A stretch of 8,290 bases of DNA from positions 1 through 8,290 of the forward strand of contig CAYFUW010000085.1 of NCBI GenBank assembly GCA_964346495.1, read 5' to 3'. Within the stretch, counting starts at the first letter, position 1. Each line of letters begins with the position of its first letter. This document shows positions 1 through 6,650 of this stretch, piece after piece. Made by a program: the position numbers and the translations under genes. Under the pieces are notes generated by a model. The model was not told the origin of the DNA. It made no database searches and saw only the letters and a list, made by a program, of their open reading frames with translations. The stretch is from JBGZFC01 sp964346495. GTDB taxonomy: Bacteria > Bacteroidota > Bacteroidia > Bacteroidales > Dysgonomonadaceae.

Positions 1-35
1 GTAATAATGGGAATTATAGAAGATTCCATCATTAC
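1..35 (-). terminator. Probable terminator hairpin after dxs (U-tract outside window)
   Basis: Positions 1-14 and 23-35 form an inverted repeat around an 8-base loop. Read as minus-strand RNA, the arms pair over about 13 positions, with one G-U wobble (30 with 6) and one bulged base (11). On the plus strand the same wobble position is an A/C mismatch, so the structure is better on the minus strand, the strand of dxs. It starts 24 bases after the dxs stop codon and is preceded by an AAAA run. The window ends at the foot of the stem, so the expected U-run cannot be seen. It fits the end of the recQ-dxs unit, but could also be a simple intergenic palindrome. Confidence 0.5.
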
Positions 36-58
36 TTTTGAACATTAAGCCAATATTT

Positions 59-1960
59 TCATTCTGTTTTGTTCATTTTATTTGCAACTTCCATTATCTT
101 TTGATAGATGCTATCCTCATCAATTCCGACAATTTTATGCAATTCTTTTACTGAGCCATGCGTAATAAATTCATCTTTTATTCCCATTCTGAACACCTGA
201 ATGTCTGTTTTGCCAATTTCCGCAAGATACTCTATTACAGCACTACCCATACCACCTTTTATAGTTCCGTTTTCTAAAGTGATGATATACTTAAAGTTGT
301 CAGCAACTTCATTAAGCAACTCTTTATCGATGGGTTTCAAAAACAGCATATCGTAATGAGCAACGTCCAACCCGTCTGTTTTGGCTTTCTCAATTGCTCT
401 TGAAGCAGCATTACCTAAAGTGCCGATTGATAATAATGCGATATCATTTCCATCTATCAGCTTTCTTCCTTTACCGATAGGTATGCTCTCCATCTCGTTT
501 TGCCAATCTATTATTTCACCCTGACCTCTGGGATAACGGATTACAAACGGACTTTCATTATTGTAAACCGCAGTGTACATCAAGTTGCGAAGGTCGTGTT
601 CGTTAGTTGGTGCAGCTATAACCAGATTAGGTATCGGACGCAGGTAGGCAAGGTCGTAAGTGCCATGGTGTGTAGGTCCGTCTTCTCCAACCAATCCTGC
701 TCTGTCAAGACACATTATTACTTTCAGGTTTTGCAGAGCAACATCGTGAATTACCTGGTCATAAGCACGTTGCATAAACGACGAGTAGATATTACAGAAT
801 GGAATAAACCCCTCTTTTGCCAATCCTGCCGAAAAAGTTACTGCATGAGCTTCTGCTATTCCCACGTCAAAAGCTCTGTCGGGAAACTCTTTCATCATGT
901 ATGTCATTGAACATCCGGTTGGCATAGCCGGAGTTATTCCGAGTACTTTTTCGTTCTTTTCGGCTAATTCAACCAATGTATGTCCGAAAACATCTTGAAA
1001 TAGTTGTGGTTGGTTATTTTTGTCTTTAACTGCACGTTCACCTGTGCATTTATCAAATACTCCCGGTGCGTGCCATATGGTAGCTGCTTTTTCTGCCGGC
1101 TCAAAACCTTTTCCTTTAACTGTTTTAATGTGCAGGAGTTTAGGACCTTTCATATCCTTAATATTACTCAATACACGTATTAAGCCTGGTAAATCATGAC
1201 CATTTATAGGTCCGAAATAGCGGATATTAAATCCTTCAAAAAGGTTTTGTTGTTGCGATATTAGTGATTTTATACTGTTGTTAAATCGTAGTACTCTATT
1301 TTTTCCCTTCTCTCCAATAAGATTATAACTTTTTATTTTCTTGTACATGTTGTACCTTACTTTGTTATATTTGGATGAGGTGGTCATTTTTACCAAATAA
1401 TCTTGAATTCCTCCAACATTATGGTCGATTGACATATCGTTGTCATTCAATATAATAAGAAGGTCGTTAGGCTGTGAGCATGCATTGTTTAATCCTTCAT
1501 ATGCCAATCCTCCGGTCATGGCTCCATCGCCAATAATAGCTACTACACGTCTGTTCTCGTTATTGAGTGACGCAGCTACTGCCATGCCTAATGCTGCCGA
1601 TATTGAGTTGGATGCATGTCCTGCAATAAAGCTGTCGTATTCGCTCTCTTCCGGATTTGTGAAAGGAGAGAGACCACCAAGTTTTCTATTTGTATGAAAT
1701 CTATCTCTTCTGCCGGTAAGTATTTTGTGGCCGTACGCCTGATGTCCAACGTCCCATACCAATCTGTCGAAAGGAGTATTGTAAACATAGTGTAATGCAA
1801 CGGTAAGTTCAACAGTGCCGAGACTTGATGCAAAGTGTCCGGGATTATTAGAGAGTTGTTCGATAATAAACTCTCTCAAATCCGTGCATACATCATTAAG
1901 TTGTTCGACAGAAAGTTTTTTTAAATCTTCCGGACTATTTATTTCTTGTAAATACTTCAT
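59..1960 (-). CDS. dxs: 1-deoxy-D-xylulose-5-phosphate synthase
   Basis: Dxs condenses pyruvate and glyceraldehyde 3-phosphate, using thiamine diphosphate and Mg2+, to give 1-deoxy-D-xylulose 5-phosphate. This is the entry step of the cytosolic MEP isoprenoid pathway and also supplies thiamine and pyridoxal synthesis. The 633-residue length is normal. Visible landmarks are His42 in GHFASSLGTVELT, WDVGHQAYGHKILTGRRD (69-86, His73), the thiamine-diphosphate motif running from GDG (144-146) to NDN (172-174), YFGPINGHD (248-256), the catalytic Glu370 in DVGIAEAHAV, DRAGLVGEDGPTHHG (419-433) and RYPRG (475-479). The N-terminal, pyrimidine-binding and C-terminal transketolase-like domains are all complete. 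Oddity: the residue after Glu370 is Ala, where the family normally has Gln (IAEQHAV). The ATG at 1960 gives the expected N-terminus. The gene follows recQ by 63 bases with no promoter-like element in between, so co-transcription with recQ is inferred. Confidence 0.97.
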   Translation of the reverse strand: MKYLQEINSPEDLKKLSVEQLNDVCTDLREFIIEQLSNNPGHFASSLGTVELTVALHYVYNTPFDRLVWDVGHQAYGHKILTGRRDRFHTNRKLGGLSPFTNPEESEYDSFIAGHASNSISAALGMAVAASLNNENRRVVAIIGDGAMTGGLAYEGLNNACSQPNDLLIILNDNDMSIDHNVGGIQDYLVKMTTSSKYNKVRYNMYKKIKSYNLIGEKGKNRVLRFNNSIKSLISQQQNLFEGFNIRYFGPINGHDLPGLIRVLSNIKDMKGPKLLHIKTVKGKGFEPAEKAATIWHAPGVFDKCTGERAVKDKNNQPQLFQDVFGHTLVELAEKNEKVLGITPAMPTGCSMTYMMKEFPDRAFDVGIAEAHAVTFSAGLAKEGFIPFCNIYSSFMQRAYDQVIHDVALQNLKVIMCLDRAGLVGEDGPTHHGTYDLAYLRPIPNLVIAAPTNEHDLRNLMYTAVYNNESPFVIRYPRGQGEIIDWQNEMESIPIGKGRKLIDGNDIALLSIGTLGNAASRAIEKAKTDGLDVAHYDMLFLKPIDKELLNEVADNFKYIITLENGTIKGGMGSAVIEYLAEIGKTDIQVFRMGIKDEFITHGSVKELHKIVGIDEDSIYQKIMEVANKMNKTE

Positions 1961-2023
1961 TTTTTACTGTTATCTTGTCTATTGATAACGTCAGAAAAGC
2001 ATTTTTAGTTTACTGTTCTTTTC

Positions 2024-4222
2024 TTAATTTGCCATTTCAGAAATGAACTTGATGCGTACCAATCTGATTTCGGTTTCCGTATAGTCTTGAAGTTCTTCTA
2101 CAGCATCTTCGATACTATCTGTTTCACTTTCTCTAAAATATTCGAAAATGTCGTCTATTACGTCTCTTTCCATTACCTCTTCCAGGAAGTAATTGATGTT
2201 GATTTTTGTTCCAGAGTACACAATAGCTTCTACTTCAGATAGCATCTCGTTAAAGTCTATTCCTTTAGATTCTGCCAAATCGTCGAGAGCGACTTTTCTG
2301 TCAATTGCCTGAACAATAGAAACTTTTAGTTTCGATTTATTGGCAACCGTTTTCACTCTTAAATCTTCCGGTCGGGTTATTTCGTTCTCTTCAACGTGTT
2401 TTTTTATAAGGTCTAAAAACTCTTGTCCGTATCTTTTAGCTTTTCCTGCTCCAACACCTGGTATATTTTGCAACTCTTCCATTGTAATTGGATAGGTAGT
2501 TGCCATAGCTTCAAGCGATGCCGGTTGGAAAATTACGTATGGCGGTACATTCAGCTTTTTTGCTAGTTTTTTTCTTAAATCTTTCATCATGGAGAATAGT
2601 GCGGGGTCTGCTGCTCCAAAACTTCCTCCAGCCGAAGACATAGCCATATCTTCAGAGTCCAAATCTTCTAAATCGTCTTCGTTTTCATCAATTTTAGTTA
2701 TTTTGAAAGATACGGGCGATTTCAGAAAATCCTTTCCTTTCTTTGTTATTTTTAAGATTCCGTAGTTCTCTATCTCTTTTTTCAGATAATTGTCCAATAA
2801 AGCTTGTCTGATAACAGATTCCCATGTAGAGCTCTCTTCATCGGAGCCTGAACCAAACTCTTCGAGTTCGTTGTGTTGATAAGTTTCAATATCGGGCGTT
2901 TCGTTGCCAAGTAAAAAATTAATTAGATAATCTGCTTTATGTTTCTCTTTGAGAACATGAATAGCTTCTAATACGGTGATAAGTAATTCTTTTGCTTCCA
3001 CTCTAATTTTTGGATTTAAACAATTGTCACAATTTCCGCAGTTGGGTTCATTATAACTTTCGCCGAAATAATGTAGTAAGACTTTTCTTCTGCAAACAGC
3101 ATTTTCGGCATATGCTGCAGTCTCTAACAGGAGTTGTTTTCCAATTTCTTGTTCAGAAACCGGTTTTCCCTGCATAAATCGTTCAAGTTTTTGAATATCT
3201 TTGTGTGAAAAGAAGGCGATACACTTTCCTTCGCCTCCGTCACGTCCGGCACGTCCTGTTTCCTGATAATATCCTTCCAGACTTTTTGGGATATCGTAAT
3301 GTATCACATATCTGACATCGGGTTTATCAATTCCCATTCCGAAGGCGATTGTAGCCACTATTACTTCTGCCTGTTCCATCAGAAATGCATCTTGATTGGC
3401 GCTTCTGGCAGCAGCATCCATACCGGCATGGTAGGGTAGTGCTCGTATATCGTTTGCTTGTAATATTTGCGCGAAGTCATCTACTTTTTTACGACTTAAG
3501 CAATATACAATTCCCGACTTTGTTCCTTGAGAAAGAATATATTTAATTATTTCTTTATCAATGTCATCGGTTTTATGTCTTACTTCGTAATATAGATTTG
3601 GTCTGTTGAATGACGATTTAAAAACTTTTGCATCCAACATTCCTAATGTTTTCTGTATATCGTGTTGTACTTTTGGTGTTGCAGTTGCTGTAAGTGCTAT
3701 AACCGGTCTTGTGCCAATTTCGTTGATAATTGGCTTTATACGTCTGTATTCAGGTCTGAAATCGTGTCCCCATTCCGAAATACAGTGCGCTTCATCCACA
3801 GCGTAGAACGAAACCGTTATATTTCGCAAAAAGTCGATATTTTCCGCTTTTGTTAATGATTCGGGTGCAACATACAGAAGTTTTGTTTTTTGTGATATTA
3901 CATCATTTTTTACATCTTCTATCTCTTGCTTGTTTAGCGACGAATTTAAGAAGTGGGCAATATTGTCATTCTCACTAAAGCTTCTCATCGAGTCAACCTG
4001 ATTTTTCATTAACGCGATTAGTGGAGAGATAATAATTGCTGTGCCTTCCGAGAGTAGTGCAGGTAGCTGATAACATAGCGATTTACCTCCGCCGGTAGGC
4101 ATTAATACAAATGTGTCGTTCCCGGCTAATATACTCTCTATGATGGCTTGTTGATTGCCTTTAAAGGTATCAAAGCCAAAATATTTTTTTAATCCTTCCT
4201 GTAGATTTATTTGATTCTTCAT
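2024..4222 (-). CDS. recQ: ATP-dependent DNA helicase RecQ
   Basis: RecQ is a 3'-to-5' superfamily 2 DNA helicase acting in recombination repair and restart of stalled replication forks. Helicase motifs are visible in order: Walker A MPTGGGKS (41-48), DEAH box (143-146), TATAT (178-182), and motif VI QETGRAGRDG (320-329). The RecQ zinc site is Cys377, Cys395, Cys398 and Cys401. A winged-helix RQC region (about 405-505) follows, then an acidic low-complexity linker (about 511-527) and an HRDC domain (about 545-612) with IPGVGAGKAKRYG. The last ~110 residues (about 620-732) form an extra helical region that resembles the helix-turn-helix tail of Bacteroidetes RecQ proteins. At 732 residues it is longer than E. 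coli RecQ (about 610), largely because of this tail. It opens the second transcription unit, after the clpX terminator and its own promoter. The ATG at 4222 gives a normal N-terminus. Confidence 0.97.
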   Translation of the reverse strand: MKNQINLQEGLKKYFGFDTFKGNQQAIIESILAGNDTFVLMPTGGGKSLCYQLPALLSEGTAIIISPLIALMKNQVDSMRSFSENDNIAHFLNSSLNKQEIEDVKNDVISQKTKLLYVAPESLTKAENIDFLRNITVSFYAVDEAHCISEWGHDFRPEYRRIKPIINEIGTRPVIALTATATPKVQHDIQKTLGMLDAKVFKSSFNRPNLYYEVRHKTDDIDKEIIKYILSQGTKSGIVYCLSRKKVDDFAQILQANDIRALPYHAGMDAAARSANQDAFLMEQAEVIVATIAFGMGIDKPDVRYVIHYDIPKSLEGYYQETGRAGRDGGEGKCIAFFSHKDIQKLERFMQGKPVSEQEIGKQLLLETAAYAENAVCRRKVLLHYFGESYNEPNCGNCDNCLNPKIRVEAKELLITVLEAIHVLKEKHKADYLINFLLGNETPDIETYQHNELEEFGSGSDEESSTWESVIRQALLDNYLKKEIENYGILKITKKGKDFLKSPVSFKITKIDENEDDLEDLDSEDMAMSSAGGSFGAADPALFSMMKDLRKKLAKKLNVPPYVIFQPASLEAMATTYPITMEELQNIPGVGAGKAKRYGQEFLDLIKKHVEENEITRPEDLRVKTVANKSKLKVSIVQAIDRKVALDDLAESKGIDFNEMLSEVEAIVYSGTKININYFLEEVMERDVIDDIFEYFRESETDSIEDAVEELQDYTETEIRLVRIKFISEMAN

Positions 4223-4273
4223 AAGAGTAAATTATGCTCGAAATAATAATTAAATCATCTTTGTGCGATGATA

Positions 4274-4303
4274 CAAAAGTAAAAAAGTATTTTATAATTC
4301 AAA
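4274..4303 (-). promoter_or_regulatory. Bacteroidetes-type promoter for recQ-dxs
   Basis: On the minus strand, TACTTTTG at 4281-4274 matches the Bacteroidetes -7 consensus TAnnTTTG at every fixed position. A TTTG lies 18 bases upstream at 4303-4300, within the spacing expected for the -33 element. Transcription would start near 4267, leaving a leader of about 45 bases before the recQ ATG. The site lies between the clpX terminator and recQ, where a new promoter is needed. The match is by eye; in AT-rich DNA, chance matches occur. Confidence 0.65.
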
Positions 4304-4319
4304 AAGAATAATTGAAAAT

Positions 4320-4331
4320 ACTTAGCTAAGT
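4320..4331. promoter_or_regulatory. 12-bp perfect palindrome upstream of the recQ promoter
   Basis: ACTTAGCTAAGT is a perfect 12-bp palindrome without a central spacer. It lies 16 bases upstream of the predicted -33 element of recQ and downstream of the clpX terminator, outside both. A dimeric regulator could bind here, but no regulator is identified and the role is inferred from position and symmetry only. Confidence 0.3.
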
Positions 4332-4387
4332 TATACTATATAATTTGAAATGACAAATTCAGAGAGAAAAAAAATGATAATTGGGTT

Positions 4388-4424
4388 AAAAAAATAAAAA
4401 AGCGTCGGAAAATGTCGACGCTTT
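4388..4424 (-). terminator. Rho-independent terminator of tig-clpP-clpX
   Basis: A perfect 9-bp stem is formed by 4416-4424 and 4399-4407, with an 8-base loop (4408-4415). On the minus strand the stem reads AAAGCGTCG...CGACGCTTT and runs directly into TTTATTTTTTT. The hairpin begins 23 bases after the clpX stop codon. The plus-strand side lacks a comparable T-run, so it ends only minus-strand transcription. This is the clearest regulatory signal in the window and separates clpX from recQ. Confidence 0.93.
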
Positions 4425-4447
4425 CAGTTATAAATATTGATTGTGTC

Positions 4448-5689
4448 TTATGCAATTAAGTTCCTGTGCTCTGATTTTTCGAACTGTTCCATAGCGTACT
4501 GACGAGTAATATGTAAAGTTTTCTTTTTGTTTGATTTCGATGGAATATTAAACATAGAGTCAATCATTATGCTTTCTACTATTGAGCGGAGACCACGTGC
4601 TCCAAGTTTAAATTCGATAGCTTTGTCAACAATATACTCAAACACATCCTCATCCCAGGTCAGCTCAACATCGTCCATTGAAAACAGTTTGTCATACTGT
4701 TTGATGATAGAGTTTTTAGGCTCTGTAAGAATACGAATAAGCGCATCTCTATCCAGTGGCTCCAGGTAAGTTAGTATTGGTAAGCGTCCGATTATTTCCG
4801 GAATAAGTCCGAAAGATTTCAAATCGAGTGGCGTGATGTATTGCATTAAATTGTTGCGGTCTATTTTCGATGTTTTACTGCTTGTTGCATATCCAACAAC
4901 ACGAGTGTTGAGTCTGGCTGCAATTTTTCTCTCGATTCCATCGAATGCTCCACCACATATAAACAGAATATTTTTTGTGTTTACTGCAACCAGACGTTGT
5001 TCGGGATGTTTGCGTCCTCCTTGTGGTGGTACGTTTACAACCGAGCCTTCGAGTAGTTTTAGCAAACCTTGCTGAACACCTTCGCCGCTCACATCGCGAG
5101 TTATGGACGGATTGTCGCTTTTTCGGGCAATTTTATCTATTTCGTCAATAAAAACTATTCCTCTTTCGGCTGCTGCAACGTCGTAATCGGCTACTTGTAG
5201 CAGTCGTGTCAAAATACTTTCAATATCTTCACCCACATATCCGGCTTCGGTTAAAACTGTTGCATCTACAATAGTGAATGGTACATGAAGCATTTTGGCA
5301 ATTGTTTTAGCCAAAAGAGTTTTGCCTGTACCTGTTGCACCAACCATGATAATGTTTGATTTTTCAATCTCTACATCATCGGGTGTTTTGTCTTGCAATA
5401 TTCGTTTATAGTGGTTGTAAACCGATACCGAAAGATATCGTTTTGCACTATCCTGACCGATTACATATTGGTCGAGAAACTCTTTTATTTGAGTTGGCTT
5501 AGGTAGTGAATCGAAGTTTAATTGTGGTGAATTTGATTTGTTTTTTAAGTTCTCGCTTACGATTTCATGTGCCTGGTCGGCGCACATATCGCAAATATAA
5601 CCTGACACACCTGCAATTAGCAACGATGTTTCGCTTTCGTTTCTACCACAAAAACTGCAATGATTACCGTTATTTGATTTTTTTGCCAT
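4448..5689 (-). CDS. clpX: ATP-dependent Clp protease ATP-binding subunit ClpX
   Basis: ClpX is a cytosolic hexameric AAA+ unfoldase that recognises tagged substrates and threads them into ClpP. The 413-residue length is normal. The N-terminal zinc-binding domain has Cys11, Cys14, Cys33 and Cys36. The AAA+ core shows Walker A GATGTGKT (117-124), pore loop 1 GYVGED (150-155), Walker B IVFIDEID (178-185), the RKH pore loop (226-228), IPEIIGRLP with the arginine finger Arg302, and sensor 2 GARGLRS (363-369). The ClpP-docking loop reads VGY (265-267) instead of the IGF seen in E. coli; from memory, related Bacteroidetes ClpX proteins have VGY or VGF. The gene starts 40 bases after the clpP stop with no promoter or terminator between, so the two are very probably co-transcribed. 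A strong terminator follows it. Confidence 0.98.
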   Translation of the reverse strand: MAKKSNNGNHCSFCGRNESETSLLIAGVSGYICDMCADQAHEIVSENLKNKSNSPQLNFDSLPKPTQIKEFLDQYVIGQDSAKRYLSVSVYNHYKRILQDKTPDDVEIEKSNIIMVGATGTGKTLLAKTIAKMLHVPFTIVDATVLTEAGYVGEDIESILTRLLQVADYDVAAAERGIVFIDEIDKIARKSDNPSITRDVSGEGVQQGLLKLLEGSVVNVPPQGGRKHPEQRLVAVNTKNILFICGGAFDGIERKIAARLNTRVVGYATSSKTSKIDRNNLMQYITPLDLKSFGLIPEIIGRLPILTYLEPLDRDALIRILTEPKNSIIKQYDKLFSMDDVELTWDEDVFEYIVDKAIEFKLGARGLRSIVESIMIDSMFNIPSKSNKKKTLHITRQYAMEQFEKSEHRNLIA

Positions 5690-5729
5690 TTGTTTTGTTT
5701 CTCAGCCTTATTGTTTCTAAAAAATAGTT

Positions 5730-6401
5730 TTACTTTTTAACCAGCACATCGTCAACCATGCCGTACTCTTTAGCTTCGGTTGAAGTCATCCAGAAATCAC
5801 GGTCAGAGTCGCGTGCAACCTCTTCTACAGACTTGCCCGAGTGTTTTGAGATAATGGTGAAAAGTTCTTGTTTTACTTTTGCAATCTCTCTCGCGGTAAT
5901 TTCTATGTCGGATGCCTGACCTTGAACTCCACCTAACGGTTGATGAATCATAACTCTTGAGTGGGTGAGAGCAAAGCGTTTTTTAGGTGTTCCTGCTACC
6001 AGTAAAACAGCTGCCATAGATGCAGCTACTCCTGTACAAATTGTAGATATATCGCTCGAAATAAACTGCATAGTATCATAAATGCCATAACCTGCATATA
6101 CTGAACCACCCGGAGAGTTGATGTAGATTGAAATATCTTTTCCTGGCTCAGATGAGTCTAAAAACAGAAGTTGAGCTTGTATCACGTTTGCGGTATAGTC
6201 GTCAATTTGAGTGCCAAGAAATATGATGCGATCCATCATAAGGCGTGAAAATACGTCCATTTGCGCAACGTTTAGTTGTCTCTCTTCAATAATAGTAGGA
6301 GAGATGTATCCGCCCTGACTTCTCAGATTTAGATAACTATCCAATCTGTTTCCGTTCATCCCAAGATGTTTTACGGCATATTTTCTGAATTCGTTGTTCA
6401 T
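5730..6401 (-). CDS. clpP: ATP-dependent Clp protease proteolytic subunit ClpP
   Basis: ClpP is the serine peptidase that forms the double-ring chamber of the ClpXP protease. Numbered from the ATG at 6401 (223 residues), the catalytic triad is Ser128 in GVAASMAA, His153 in MIHQPLGG and Asp202 in SDRDFWM. The spacings of 25 and 49 residues are the same as in E. coli ClpP. The oligomer core motifs DRIIFLG (57-63) and INSPGGSVYAG (94-104) are present. I chose the ATG at 6401 over an in-frame TTG at 6419. The ATG start gives MNNEFRKYAVKHLGMNG, which resembles Bacteroides ClpP N-termini, while the TTG start only adds a low-complexity KSNNN stretch. The gene is preceded by tig and followed closely by clpX. 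Initial residues may be removed by self-processing, as in other ClpPs. Confidence 0.97.
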   Translation of the reverse strand: MNNEFRKYAVKHLGMNGNRLDSYLNLRSQGGYISPTIIEERQLNVAQMDVFSRLMMDRIIFLGTQIDDYTANVIQAQLLFLDSSEPGKDISIYINSPGGSVYAGYGIYDTMQFISSDISTICTGVAASMAAVLLVAGTPKKRFALTHSRVMIHQPLGGVQGQASDIEITAREIAKVKQELFTIISKHSGKSVEEVARDSDRDFWMTSTEAKEYGMVDDVLVKK

Positions 6402-6517
6402 ATTATTATTTGATTTCAAATTATTTGCACCTAATATTGCAATAAAGTGCTATTCTTTTATAATTTTCGGTTGTGTCAAAAGCAAAATATCGATTGTTTT
6501 TGTCATTGCCTAAGGGC

Positions 6518-6549
6518 GATTCTGCGAATTCTGAACGAAGTGGAGAATC
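6518..6549. repeat. REP-like interspersed inverted repeat between tig and clpP
   Basis: GATTCT at 6518-6523 pairs with AGAATC at 6544-6549, and an alternative inner pairing joins ATTCT (6528-6532) to AGAAT (6544-6548). The core ATTCTGAACGAAGTGGAGAAT resembles, from memory, dispersed short palindromes found in intergenic DNA of many bacteria. It lies in the gap between tig and clpP and contains no ORF. Whether it is repeated elsewhere in this genome cannot be seen here. Folding in the tig-clpP transcript could affect RNA stability. Confidence 0.45.
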
Positions 6550-6560
6550 TAATCTTTTTG

Positions 6561-6588
6561 TCGGAAGTCGGCTGTCCGATGACCGAAG
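6561..6588. repeat. Degenerate 7-bp tandem repeat, four units
   Basis: Four consecutive heptads read TCGGAAG, TCGGCTG, TCCGATG and ACCGAAG with no gap. The second and third also contain a small inverted repeat TCGG-CTGT-CCGA (6568-6579). The cluster is more GC-rich than its surroundings and is non-coding on both strands as far as I can judge. It begins 11 bases after the REP-like repeat and ends 23 bases before another heptad cluster. Confidence 0.6.
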
Positions 6589-6611
6589 AAAATATACAAT
6601 CTTAAAAAAAG

Positions 6612-6639
6612 TCTTGTTTCTTGTTTCTTGTTTTTTGTG
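6612..6639. repeat. 7-bp tandem repeat, three exact TCTTGTT copies plus one degenerate
   Basis: TCTTGTT occurs three times in a row without change (6612-6632), followed by TTTTGTG. On the minus strand this is AACAAGA, just 12 to 39 bases after the tig stop codon. No stem-loop with a U-tract is formed here, so it is not an obvious terminator for tig. It is flanked by A-runs on both sides. The repeat unit length matches the other two clusters in the window. Confidence 0.7.
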
Positions 6640-6650
6640 TCTAAAAAAGA

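Noticed and set aside
500..910. 136-codon plus-strand ORF opposite dxs (and similar ones opposite recQ, clpX and tig)
   Set aside because: They are antisense to well-conserved genes, have no family resemblance and carry no promoter-like signal. They are frame shadows.
6402..6419. Upstream TTG start for clpP, adding six residues
   Set aside because: The ATG at 6401 is in frame and matches Bacteroides-type ClpP N-termini. The extension encodes only KSNNN-type low-complexity residues.
6477..6490. Possible clpP-specific promoter (minus-strand ATATTTTG or TGCTTTTG)
   Set aside because: Each deviates from TAnnTTTG in the TA pair, and no TTTG lies at the right distance upstream. Not strong enough to call.
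6518..6560. Plus-strand terminator (GATTCT/AGAATC stem followed by CTTTTTG)
   Set aside because: The stem is only 6 bp with a 20-base loop, and no plus-strand gene ends here.
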